Shown: positions 9,513 to 16,689 of the stretch, piece by piece
Position numbering within the stretch: the stretch's first letter is position 1
Layout: each line of letters begins with the position of its first letter
Source of the DNA: Caulobacter sp. RHG1
GTDB lineage: Bacteria; Pseudomonadota; Alphaproteobacteria; Caulobacterales; Caulobacteraceae
DNA length: 64,000 nt
Direction: 5' to 3'
NCBI RefSeq assembly: GCF_013181195.1
Contig: NZ_SMZP01000001.1
Location: 124,001 to 188,000 of the forward strand
The notes under the pieces: model-generated
Seen by the model: the letters and a program-made list of their open reading frames with translations, nothing else
The model's database searches: none
What the model was told of the DNA's origin: nothing
Translations under genes and position numbers: made by a program

Positions 9513-10295
9513 TTAACCGGCCTTCTTGGGAGCGGCCTTCGGCGCGTTGCCGGCCAGGCCGGCGTCGGCCTGCTGGGCGGGCGCGGCGGCGGCCGGCGCC
9601 GCGTTCTCGGCGATGGCCGCCTTGCCCTTGTCGACGGCCGGGTTGACCAGGCGCGAAGCCAGGCGCTCGGTCAGGACCTTGGCGTCGCCCGGCGACATGT
9701 TGGCCAGGATCATCGCCAGGGTGCGTTCCTTCATCTTCGCGGCGATCGGCAGGCGCACGCTGTCGTCCAGCAGGGTCATGCGGGCGGCGGCGTCCTTGGG
9801 CTTCATGCCGGCATAGACGGTGACCAGGCGATCGACCTCGGCCTGCTTCTGGCTGTCGACCTGGCCCAGCAGCCCCTGGATGTCGCCCTTCAGGCCCGTC
9901 AGGGACTTCAGCTTGGCGTCCAGCTTGGCCTCGGCGGCGGCCAGCAGCTGCAGCTGGACGTCGATGTCCTGCTCGCGCTGGTCCAGCTGGCCGCGACGCG
10001 CGCCCAGGCTCTGCAGGACACGCAGTTCGGCGGGCGACAGGCCGGCTTCCTTGGCCAGGGCGTCAGCGCCCGGGGCGCAGGCGCGCGGCAGAGCTTGCGG
10101 CGCCTTGGCGGCTGCGTCGGTCGCCGCGCCTTCAGCCGAGGCGGCCTCGCCTTCGGGCTTGGCGACGCCTTCAGCGAAGGCCTTGGCCCCGCCCAGCAGG
10201 TCGGGCAGCGACTTGGCGCCGGCCATGGCGTTGATGGCCAGCACGCCAGCGGCGGCGACGCCGATCAGGGGCAGGATGCGCGGAACGTTCTTCAT
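9513..10295 (-). CDS. MotE-like flagellar protein (MgtE N-terminal-like domain)
   Basis: The 260-residue protein has an N-terminal membrane anchor or signal (ILPLIGVAAAGVLAINAMAG) and an Ala/Pro-rich linker. A predicted coiled coil (about 95-150, LGARRGQLDQREQDIDVQLQ onward) precedes a C-terminal segment VYAGMKPKDAAARMTLLDD...MILANMSPGDAKVLTERLASRL, which is the MgtE-N/MotE signature. MotE of rhizobia is a periplasmic chaperone for the motility protein MotC. Here it overlaps pflI by 4 bases and precedes a large exported protein that could be its partner. The C-terminal tail is rich in Ala, Pro and Lys. Confidence 0.75.
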   Translation of the reverse strand: MKNVPRILPLIGVAAAGVLAINAMAGAKSLPDLLGGAKAFAEGVAKPEGEAASAEGAATDAAAKAPQALPRACAPGADALAKEAGLSPAELRVLQSLGARRGQLDQREQDIDVQLQLLAAAEAKLDAKLKSLTGLKGDIQGLLGQVDSQKQAEVDRLVTVYAGMKPKDAAARMTLLDDSVRLPIAAKMKERTLAMILANMSPGDAKVLTERLASRLVNPAVDKGKAAIAENAAPAAAAPAQQADAGLAGNAPKAAPKKAG

Positions 10296-10906
10296 CGGCG
10301 GTCGGCTCTGGGGTTGTGTCCGGGGCGCGGGCTTTCGCCCGGTCCATCGAAGAGGTCATCATCGATCCGCGCCCGTGAACGCGGGGTTTCGCGGGAGGCG
10401 CTGGGCGCTCCCAAATTCGTTTGGCGAGCCGTCGGCGGGATGCGGTCTTCCCGCTCCAGCAGGCGCTCGAAATCTTCGGCCTTCAGGCGGCGCTCGGCCT
10501 GAGCGGAAGCCTGAGGCTCGGGCGCAGCCCGCAGCAACGGCTCGCGTTCGAAACGTTCAGGCGAGCGTTCGACCGGGCGCTCGAAGCGCTCAGGACGAGG
10601 CGCGGAGGCCGCACTCGGGGCCGGCAGCGGGCGGCTGACCCGCTCTTCCAGTTGCGCCGCCAGGGCCTGGGCGCGCTCGATGCGCACCGCCAGGGTCTCG
10701 GCGGCTTCGTCGGTGGCCGCGCGCAGGTCGGCCAGGCCCTGCTCGGCGCGCGCCGCGGCCTTGTCCAGATCGGTCACGGCCTTGGCGAAGCCGGCATGGC
10801 TGTCGCGCAGGGCCTTGAGGCGTCGCTCGAGACGCCAGCCAAAGGCCAGCGCCGCGATCAGCAGCACCGCAAGGAAACCGTTCATGGCGAAGGCGATGGC
10901 GCTCAT
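10292..10906 (-). CDS. pflI: PflI-type flagellar positioning protein (DUF6468)
   Basis: The 204-residue protein has one N-terminal transmembrane helix (GFLAVLLIAALAFGW), then a coiled-coil region (about 25-95, RLERRLKALRDSHAGFAKAV) and a proline- and arginine-rich tail (PLPAPSAASAPRPERFERP). In C. crescentus the bitopic, proline-rich protein PflI, encoded in the fliL-fliM operon, is needed to place the flagellum correctly near the pole; architecture and position match from memory. It overlaps both fliM and the MotE-like gene by 4 bases, which implies translational coupling. The symbol is inferred, not verified by alignment. Confidence 0.7.
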   Translation of the reverse strand: MSAIAFAMNGFLAVLLIAALAFGWRLERRLKALRDSHAGFAKAVTDLDKAAARAEQGLADLRAATDEAAETLAVRIERAQALAAQLEERVSRPLPAPSAASAPRPERFERPVERSPERFEREPLLRAAPEPQASAQAERRLKAEDFERLLEREDRIPPTARQTNLGAPSASRETPRSRARIDDDLFDGPGESPRPGHNPRADRR

Positions 10907-12039
10907 TTCAGCTTCTGCACGGCCTTCTTGGCGGCGGGCGTCAGCGGCGCTTCGGCGCGGACGGCGATCGAGTGGTTGCGACGGCCCATGCGGCCGCGCG
11001 TCAGCGGGATGGCCCCGGCGCGCAGCTCGACCAGGCTGTCGGGCGTGGCGTTCAGCATCAGGGTGTCGCCGACTTCCATGTTCAGCACCCGCGACAGCGG
11101 CACCTGCTGTTCGTCGAGCACCGCGCGGACCTCCATCTGGGTGGTCCAGAGTTCGGTGGCCAAGTGGCCTTCCCAGATGTTGTCGCGACCGAACTTCTCA
11201 CCCATGAACTGCTGCAGCAGCATCTTGCGGATGGGTTCCAGCGTGGCGTAGGGCAGCAGCAGCTCGATGCGGCCGCCGCGGTCTTCCATGTCGATGCGCA
11301 GCTTGACCAAGATCGCGGCGTTGGCCGGGCGAGCGATGGCGGCGAAGCGCGGGTTGGTCTCCAGGCGATCCAGCGAGAAGCCGACCGGATGCAGCGGCTC
11401 GAAGGCGCTCTTCAGGTCGTGCAGCACCACCTCGATCATCCGCTGCACCAGCACGCGTTCGATCGTGGTGTAGGGCCGCCCCTCGATGCGCATCGCGGCC
11501 GTGCCGCGACGGCCGCCCAGCAGCACGTCGACGATCGAGTAGATCAGGTTGGAGTCGACCGTCAGCAGACCGTAGTTGTCCAGCTCCTCGGCCCGGAACA
11601 CCGCCAGGATGGCCGGCAGCGGGATCGAGTTCAGATAGTCGCCGAAACGGATCGAGCTGATGTTGTCGAGGCTGACTTCGACGTTGTCCGACGTGAAGTT
11701 CCGCAGGGAGGTCGTCATCAACCGCACCAGGCGGTCGAAGACGATTTCCAGCATCGGCAGGCGCTCGTAGCTGACCAGCGCCGAGTTGATGATCGCGCGG
11801 ATGCCCGTGCGGTCCTCGGAGCCGTCGCCCGACAGGTCGAAGCCCAGCAGGCTGTCGATCTCGTCCTGGTTCAGGATGCGCTCCGAACCCGCCTCGCCGC
11901 CGCCGTCGTCCCAGCCGCCCATGCCGCCGGAGAAGTCGCCGAACTCGTTGCCGCCTTCGGTCACTTCACCGAAAGCGCCCGGGGGATTTTGCGAGGCCCA
12001 CTGGGCCATCGCCGCCTGATCGTCGATGTCTTCCGCCAT
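10903..12039 (-). CDS. fliM: Flagellar motor switch protein FliM
   Basis: C-ring component that binds phosphorylated CheY and passes the signal to FliG/FliN. The 378-residue protein has the CheY-binding peptide ILNQDEIDSLLGFD near residues 55-68 after an acidic, Gly-rich extension, then the CheC-like middle domain (YERLPMLEIVFDRLVRLMTTSLRNF) and a SpoA-type C-terminal domain (EVRAVLDEQQVPLSRVLNMEVGDTLML). It lies 27 bases after fliL and overlaps pflI by 4 bases. Confidence 0.96.
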   Translation of the reverse strand: MAEDIDDQAAMAQWASQNPPGAFGEVTEGGNEFGDFSGGMGGWDDGGGEAGSERILNQDEIDSLLGFDLSGDGSEDRTGIRAIINSALVSYERLPMLEIVFDRLVRLMTTSLRNFTSDNVEVSLDNISSIRFGDYLNSIPLPAILAVFRAEELDNYGLLTVDSNLIYSIVDVLLGGRRGTAAMRIEGRPYTTIERVLVQRMIEVVLHDLKSAFEPLHPVGFSLDRLETNPRFAAIARPANAAILVKLRIDMEDRGGRIELLLPYATLEPIRKMLLQQFMGEKFGRDNIWEGHLATELWTTQMEVRAVLDEQQVPLSRVLNMEVGDTLMLNATPDSLVELRAGAIPLTRGRMGRRNHSIAVRAEAPLTPAAKKAVQKLK

Positions 12040-12066
12040 GTTCGTTATGCCCAGCCAGCCCGAAGG

Positions 12067-12666
12067 CTAGTTGATCAGCATCTCCTCGATGAGGACCGCG
12101 TTCACCTTGGCCGGCGCGGCGACCAGGTTCACCCGGCGCAGCAGCTCGACACGCAGTTGGTAGGTGCCCTGCGAACCGTTGAGGTCTTCGGGGCGCAGCT
12201 CACGCAGGAAGGTCTGGAACATGTCCTGCAGCCTTGGCAGATTCGGGGTCAGCGAGTCCGCGACCTCCTCGTCCGGCAGCTCGAAGGTCAGCTTCAGCTT
12301 CAGGAAGGTCGACTTGCCGTCGGCAGTCTGCATGTTCACGACGATGTCGGGCAGCGTGTAGAACACCACGCCGTCGGGGCCTTCCTTGATGGTCGGCGCA
12401 GCGCCGGCGGCAGCGCCGTCCTTGGGGGCTTCGCCTTCCTTCTTCTCTTCCTTTTTCTTTTCCTTCTTCGCAGGCTTTTCGCCGTGCTCGCCGGCTTCGG
12501 CGGCAGGCTTGGGCTTCATCAGGAAGAAGGCGGCCGCGCCGCCACCGCCCAGCACCAGGACGCCAGCGGCGATCGCGATGATCAGGATCGGAGGCTTCTT
12601 CTTGGCGGGGACTCCGCCTTCGGCGCCCTCACCTTCCGGAGCTTCCTTGTCGGTGTTCTCAGCCAC
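12067..12666 (-). CDS. fliL: Flagellar basal body-associated protein FliL
   Basis: Inner-membrane protein that surrounds or supports the stator units. The 199-residue protein has a short cytoplasmic N-terminus, one transmembrane helix (PILIIAIAAGVLVLGGGGAAAFFLM, about 25-50), a highly charged Lys/Glu linker (KPAKKEKKKEEKKEGE) and a periplasmic SPFH-like domain ending PAKVNAVLIEEMLIN. First gene of the leftward flagellar operon; a CtrA-type half-site on the minus strand lies at 12710-12717. Confidence 0.95.
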   Translation of the reverse strand: MAENTDKEAPEGEGAEGGVPAKKKPPILIIAIAAGVLVLGGGGAAAFFLMKPKPAAEAGEHGEKPAKKEKKKEEKKEGEAPKDGAAAGAAPTIKEGPDGVVFYTLPDIVVNMQTADGKSTFLKLKLTFELPDEEVADSLTPNLPRLQDMFQTFLRELRPEDLNGSQGTYQLRVELLRRVNLVAAPAKVNAVLIEEMLIN

Positions 12667-12709
12667 GCGCGGGTTCCTTGGAATCTATGCCCGTACACAT
12701 GCGGGGAGC

Positions 12710-12717
12710 ATGGTTAA
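12710..12717 (-). promoter_or_regulatory. CtrA-type half-site upstream of fliL
   Basis: Read on the minus strand this is TTAACCAT, a known CtrA-associated motif of Caulobacter class II flagellar promoters. It lies 44 bases upstream of the fliL start codon, as expected for a cell-cycle-regulated early flagellar operon. Only a half-site is visible; no second TTAA follows at the canonical 7-base spacing. Confidence 0.55.
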
Positions 12718-12754
12718 CGATGTGTTTTGGAGGCCATTCTGTCGCAGGCTGAAT

Positions 12755-12765
12755 CTGCCCGGCAG
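12755..12765. promoter_or_regulatory. Candidate FlbD-binding ftr element
   Basis: CTGCCCGGCAG is an 11-bp palindrome about 90 bases upstream of the predicted flgF transcription start, the position at which ftr enhancers act on sigma-54 flagellar promoters in Caulobacter. The AT-rich stretch between it and the promoter (about 12792-12818) is a plausible IHF bend site. Identification rests on position and symmetry. Confidence 0.5.
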
Positions 12766-12826
12766 ACTCCGACCAACTGGCCCGAGTTAACCTTCCTATT
12801 TGTTGTTTTATATAACGTTTTGCAGT

Positions 12827-12841
12827 TGGCACGAAGGTTGC
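12827..12841 (+). promoter_or_regulatory. Sigma-54 promoter of the flgF operon
   Basis: TGGCACGAAGGTTGC is an exact match to the sigma-54 (-24/-12) pattern TGGCAC-N5-TTGC. Transcription should begin near 12853, about 40 bases before the flgF ATG. This fits the known sigma-54 dependence of class III basal-body genes in Caulobacter. The leader ends with the palindrome GAGTTAACTC (12880-12889) just before the ATG and lacks a clear Shine-Dalgarno. Confidence 0.9.
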
Positions 12842-12892
12842 TTCTGGAGATGCGGCGCATTTGTCGCGCCAGTCGCCCCGAGTTAACTCGCC

Positions 12893-13630
12893 ATGGACAA
12901 CGCGCTCTACGTCGGCCTCTCGCGCCAACTGACCCTGCGTCGTCAGCTCGACATCGTGGCGAACAACATCGCCAACGCCAACACCACGGGCTTCAAGGTC
13001 GAGGATCTGATGGTCCGCACCGAACAAGGCCGGCCGGCGAAGACGCTGGACGGCGGCGCCCCGGTGAAGTTCGTGTTGGACGACCAGGTCGCCCGCAACT
13101 TCACGCAGGGCGCGATGGTCAAGACGGGCGGCGACTTCGACCTGGCGATCGAGGGCACGGGCTTCTTCCACGTCCAGACGGCCGCCGGCGACCGCTACAC
13201 CCGCGACGGCCGCTTCACGACCAACCCGGAAGGCCAGCTGGTCACCGAGGAAGGCGCGACGGTCCTGGACGAAGGCGGCGGCCCGATCGTGATCGACCCG
13301 ACGCTGGGCGGCGTGTCGATCGGCAAGGACGGCGTGGTCACGCAAGGCGCGGTCCGCGTCGGCCGCCTGGGCATCGTGCGCGCCGACGACCTGACCTCGA
13401 TGGCCAAGGACGGCGACAACCTCTACCGCAACACCACCAACGCAGCCCTGCAGGCCGCCCCGGACGCCCGGGTGCACCAGGGCATGCTGGAATCTTCGAA
13501 CGTCCAACCCGTGGTCGAGATCACCAAGCTGATCGAGATCCAGCGCGCCTACGAGGGCGTCGCCAAGATGATGGACAACACCGCTGAACTGCACCGGACC
13601 GCCGTCGAGCGGCTGGGCAAAGTCAATTAA
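12893..13630 (+). CDS. flgF: Flagellar proximal rod protein FlgF
   Basis: Forms part of the basal-body rod in the periplasm. The 245-residue protein has the N-terminal flg_bb_rod motif (LRRQLDIVANNIANANTTGFK), the hook/rod core (TGGDFDLAIEGTGFFHVQTAAGDRYTRDGRF) and the C-terminal FlgF/G signature (EITKLIEIQRAYEGVAKMMDNT). First gene of a sigma-54-controlled operon flgF-flgG-flgA-flgH; flgG follows after 13 bases. Confidence 0.96.
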   Translation: MDNALYVGLSRQLTLRRQLDIVANNIANANTTGFKVEDLMVRTEQGRPAKTLDGGAPVKFVLDDQVARNFTQGAMVKTGGDFDLAIEGTGFFHVQTAAGDRYTRDGRFTTNPEGQLVTEEGATVLDEGGGPIVIDPTLGGVSIGKDGVVTQGAVRVGRLGIVRADDLTSMAKDGDNLYRNTTNAALQAAPDARVHQGMLESSNVQPVVEITKLIEIQRAYEGVAKMMDNTAELHRTAVERLGKVN

Positions 13631-13643
13631 GGAAGCCTAGCCG

Positions 13644-14432
13644 ATGCAAGCTCTCCGCACCGCCGCTTCGGGCATGTCAGCGCAACAGCTGAACGTCGAA
13701 GTCATCTCGCACAACATCGCGAACATGAACACCATTGGCTTCAAGCGCCAACGGGCCGAGTTCCAGGACCTGCTGTACCAGCAGATCGAACGCGCAGGTT
13801 CGCAGTCGTCGAACGACGGCAACATCGTCCCCACCGGCGTTCAGGTCGGCGGCGGCGTCAAGGCCGGCTCGGTCTATCGCATCATCGAGCAGGGCACCCC
13901 CACCCTGACCGACAATCCGCTGGACATCGCCATCCAGGGCAAGGGCCTGCTGCCGATCCTGCTGCCCTCGGGCGAGACGGCCTATACCCGCGCCGGCAAC
14001 TTCTCGACCAATGACCAGGGTCAGGTCGTGACCGAGGACGGCTATCTGGTCCAGCCGGGCATCACGATCCCGCAGAACACCACCGACATCACCATCAGCA
14101 AGACCGGCCTGGTGCAGGTCAAGCTGGACGGCCAGCCCGCCCCGCAGACCATCGGCCAGATCCAGCTCGCCAACTTCATGAACGAAGGCGGCCTGGAACA
14201 GATCGGCGACAACCTGCTGTTGGAAACCGCCGCCTCGGGCGCCGCCAACCTGGCCGCGCCGGGCGAGCCGGGCTTCGGCGTGCTGATGCAGCACTACACC
14301 GAAGCCTCGAACGTCGACGCGGTGACCGAAATCACCTCGCTGATCACGGCCCAGCGCGCCTACGAGATGAACTCGAAGGTGATCACCACGGCCGACCAGA
14401 TGCTGCAAGCCACTTCGAACCTGCGGTCGTAA
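13644..14432 (+). CDS. flgG: Flagellar distal rod protein FlgG
   Basis: Distal rod subunit, 262 residues. It shows ASGMSAQQLNVEVISHNIANMNTIGFKRQRAEFQDLLYQ at the N-terminus, GLLPILLPSGETAYTRAGNFS in the core and ITSLITAQRAYEMNSKVITTADQML at the C-terminus, all diagnostic for FlgG. flgA begins 4 bases after its stop. Confidence 0.97.
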   Translation: MQALRTAASGMSAQQLNVEVISHNIANMNTIGFKRQRAEFQDLLYQQIERAGSQSSNDGNIVPTGVQVGGGVKAGSVYRIIEQGTPTLTDNPLDIAIQGKGLLPILLPSGETAYTRAGNFSTNDQGQVVTEDGYLVQPGITIPQNTTDITISKTGLVQVKLDGQPAPQTIGQIQLANFMNEGGLEQIGDNLLLETAASGAANLAAPGEPGFGVLMQHYTEASNVDAVTEITSLITAQRAYEMNSKVITTADQMLQATSNLRS

Positions 14433-14436
14433 GCTC

Positions 14437-15213
14437 ATGAAAACCCTGCTGATCGCCGCTGCGTTCGCCGCTTTTGCCGCCCCCCTCCTACCGAACATGG
14501 CCTTCGCGGGCACGCCGGTGACCCTGCGCATGGACACCACCGACGCCGACGGCCGCATCACGCTGGCCGACCTGTTCGACGGCGTCAGCGGCCCGGCCGC
14601 CAACATGGTCATCGCCGCCCGCATGGGCCCCACGGCGGTGCTGGAAGCCGGCCAGGTGCAGATGTTCGCCCGCCGCGCCGGCTATGACTGGACCAACAGC
14701 AACGGCATCCGCCGCATCATCGTCCGCGAAGGCGCCGACAACGGCGGCACGTCTGCAGGGGCCACCGCCAGCGCCTCGCGCGGCAATGTGGAAGTTCTTG
14801 CCTACGCCCGCAGCATCACGGCCGGCGAAATCGTCCAGCCCCAGGACCTGCTCTGGGTAAAGATGGCCGGCGCTCCGGCCGATGCGCCCCGCGACGCCGA
14901 CGCCGTGATCGGCCTGGCCGCCAAGCGCCCCCTGCGTGAAGGCGCCGCAGTCTCGACCCGCGACGTGGGCGCCGCCCAGGTCATCAAGGCCGGCGATCTG
15001 ATCACCATCACCTATGACGACGGCGGAATTTCCCTTTCGCTTCAAGGCAAAGCCGTCGCCAGCGCCGCGACCGGCGATGTCTTCGCCGTCCAGAACACGC
15101 TCTCGAAGAAAATCATCCAGGCCGTTGCGACGGGTCCTGGAGCCGCCGCTGTCGGTCCGCAGGCCCAGAGCTTGCAAGCTCGTTCGCAACCCGTCCGTTT
15201 CGCTGCTCGCTAA
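14437..15213 (+). CDS. flgA: Flagella basal body P-ring formation protein FlgA
   Basis: Periplasmic chaperone for P-ring (FlgI) assembly. The 258-residue protein has a signal peptide ending near AFAGTPV and a C-terminal SAF-type domain (VEVLAYARSITAGEIVQPQDLLWVK, then KRPLREGAAVSTRDV and VIKAGDLITITYDDGGISLSLQGKAV). It is placed between flgG and flgH as in related Caulobacter genomes. Confidence 0.93.
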   Translation: MKTLLIAAAFAAFAAPLLPNMAFAGTPVTLRMDTTDADGRITLADLFDGVSGPAANMVIAARMGPTAVLEAGQVQMFARRAGYDWTNSNGIRRIIVREGADNGGTSAGATASASRGNVEVLAYARSITAGEIVQPQDLLWVKMAGAPADAPRDADAVIGLAAKRPLREGAAVSTRDVGAAQVIKAGDLITITYDDGGISLSLQGKAVASAATGDVFAVQNTLSKKIIQAVATGPGAAAVGPQAQSLQARSQPVRFAAR

Positions 15214-15227
15214 GAGGTTTCAGCCCC

Positions 15228-15962
15228 ATGCGTCGCCCCGTCATCATCGCCGCCGCCCTGCTCCTGGCCCCGCTGGCCGCCTGCTCCACCGTCGCCGAGG
15301 CCGTGAAGGGCCCGGAACTGGCTCCGGTCGGCTATCCCGCCGCTCTGGCTCCGATCCAGCAGCAGTACGTCTCCTCGCGTGACCCCGCCCCGCAGGCCGC
15401 TTCGGCCAACTCGCTGTGGCGGGTCGGCGCCCGCGCCTTCTTCAACGACCAGCGCGCCAGCCGCGTCGGCGACATCGTCACCGTCATGATCGACATCGAC
15501 GACAGCGCCAGCACCAAGAACGCCACCAACAGCTCGCGCGCCTCCAAGGGCAACGCCGGCATCAGCAACTTCCTGGGTCTGGAATCCAGCCTGGGCAAGG
15601 TGCTGCCGGGCGGCTTCGACCCGGCCAACGCCGTGGGCACCAACTCCAGCTTCAGCAATACCGGCCAGGGCGGCATCAACCGCTCGGAAAAGATCAGCCT
15701 GACGATCGCCGCCGTGGTCAGCACCGTCCTGCCGAACGGCAACATGGTCATCCAGGGCACCCAGGAAGTCCGCACCAACGCCGAGCTGCGCCAGCTGACC
15801 GTGGCCGGCATCGTGCGCCCCGAGGACATCTCGTCGGCCAACACCATCCGCCACACCCAGATCGCCGAAGCCCGCATCAGCTACGGCGGCCGCGGCGACA
15901 TCAGCCGCGTGCAAAAGACCCCGGCCGGCCAGTCGCTGGTCGAGAAGTTCTCGCCGTTCTAG
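15228..15962 (+). CDS. flgH: Flagellar L-ring protein FlgH
   Basis: Outer-membrane L-ring lipoprotein, 244 residues. The signal peptide ends in a lipobox (LAACS, Cys19). SLWRVGARAFFNDQRASRVGDIVTVMIDI, SEKISLTIAAVVSTVLPNGNMVIQGTQEVRTN and the C-terminal GGRGDISRVQKTPAGQSLVEKFSPF are typical FlgH segments. A terminator hairpin follows, closing the operon. Confidence 0.96.
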   Translation: MRRPVIIAAALLLAPLAACSTVAEAVKGPELAPVGYPAALAPIQQQYVSSRDPAPQAASANSLWRVGARAFFNDQRASRVGDIVTVMIDIDDSASTKNATNSSRASKGNAGISNFLGLESSLGKVLPGGFDPANAVGTNSSFSNTGQGGINRSEKISLTIAAVVSTVLPNGNMVIQGTQEVRTNAELRQLTVAGIVRPEDISSANTIRHTQIAEARISYGGRGDISRVQKTPAGQSLVEKFSPF

Positions 15963-15988
15963 GCGAGGCCTGAGGGTTTGAAATTTGG

Positions 15989-16026
15989 GGGCGCGGCGGT
16001 CGCAAGGCAGCCGCGCCCTTCTTCGT
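15989..16026 (+). terminator. Terminator after flgH
   Basis: GGGCGCGGC (15989-15997) pairs perfectly with GCCGCGCCC (16010-16018) and is followed by TTCTTCGTTT. It lies 26 bases beyond the flgH stop and ends the flgFGAH transcript. Confidence 0.75.
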
Positions 16027-16066
16027 TTGGCGGAGCCTTTCGAAGCGACGAGACGTTGAGACCTGC

Positions 16067-16531
16067 ATGGGACCTCGCGCCATCGCCTTCGCCGCTCTCA
16101 GCCTCCTGGCCGCCAGCCTGGCCGGGTGCGCGCACGAGCAGGTCGCGCAAGGCCCCTATCGCTGGGCGTATCTGGCCGACGACGGCGATCCGCGTCTGGC
16201 CTATGGCCGCCCCAACAGCGACGACGTGGTGCTGATGCTGAACTGCCAGCCCGGCCAGGATCAGGTCAGGGTTTCGGCGCTGGGTCTGGCGGGCCAGGAG
16301 ATCGTGCTGACCTCGGGCAAGACCGAAAGCCGCTTCCCGGCCCAGGCGCTGCAGGACGACATGTCCGGCAGCCGCCTGCTGGAAGGCCGCGGCCGCACCA
16401 CGGCCCCGGCGCTGGCCAGCTTCCGCAAGTCGGGTGAGCTCACGCTGATGAACAACGGCCGCCACAGCCTGGCGGCAGCTTCTGCCGACCGAGGTAAGGT
16501 GCGGGCGTTCTTCAAGGCGTGTGGGGTTTAG
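16067..16531 (+). CDS. Small predicted lipoprotein, function unknown
   Basis: The 154-residue protein has a signal peptide with lipobox LAGC (Cys about residue 22). The rest is predicted mostly beta, with YRWAYLADDGDPRLAYGRPNSDDVVLMLNCQPGQDQVRVSALG and a final Cys near the C-terminus. It lies downstream of the flgH terminator and is probably an independent gene; the flagellar neighbourhood is not evidence of a flagellar role. No strong Shine-Dalgarno is visible before the ATG. I do not recognise the family. Confidence 0.7.
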   Translation: MGPRAIAFAALSLLAASLAGCAHEQVAQGPYRWAYLADDGDPRLAYGRPNSDDVVLMLNCQPGQDQVRVSALGLAGQEIVLTSGKTESRFPAQALQDDMSGSRLLEGRGRTTAPALASFRKSGELTLMNNGRHSLAAASADRGKVRAFFKACGV

Positions 16532-16556
16532 GAAACCCCGACCAATCACCCAAACC

Positions 16557-16670
16557 CGTCATCCCGCGCTTTATGCGCGGGACCCATCTGTCCGCCGCAA
16601 GTGAAGTGCGGGCCTGCGCTCCCACGCGAAAGCTGAACCATGGGTCCCGCGCATAAAGCGCGGGATGACG
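16557..16670. repeat. Large inverted repeat with 31-bp perfect arms
   Basis: The arms at 16557-16587 and 16640-16670 are exact reverse complements over 31 bases, separated by 52 bases. Each arm also folds on itself (CCCGCGC TTTAT GCGCGGG). The arm begins CGTCATCCCGCGC, the motif that recurs as a short hairpin at 34466-34496. It lies between two convergent genes (lipoprotein and dxs), where it could end transcription from both sides. Confidence 0.85.
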
Positions 16671-16689
16671 ATGGTGGTGGTTTGCGCTC

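Noticed and set aside
12659..13594. 311-codon minus-strand frame opposite flgF
   Set aside because: flgF is certain and driven by a sigma-54 promoter on the other strand; this frame would also run through the promoter.
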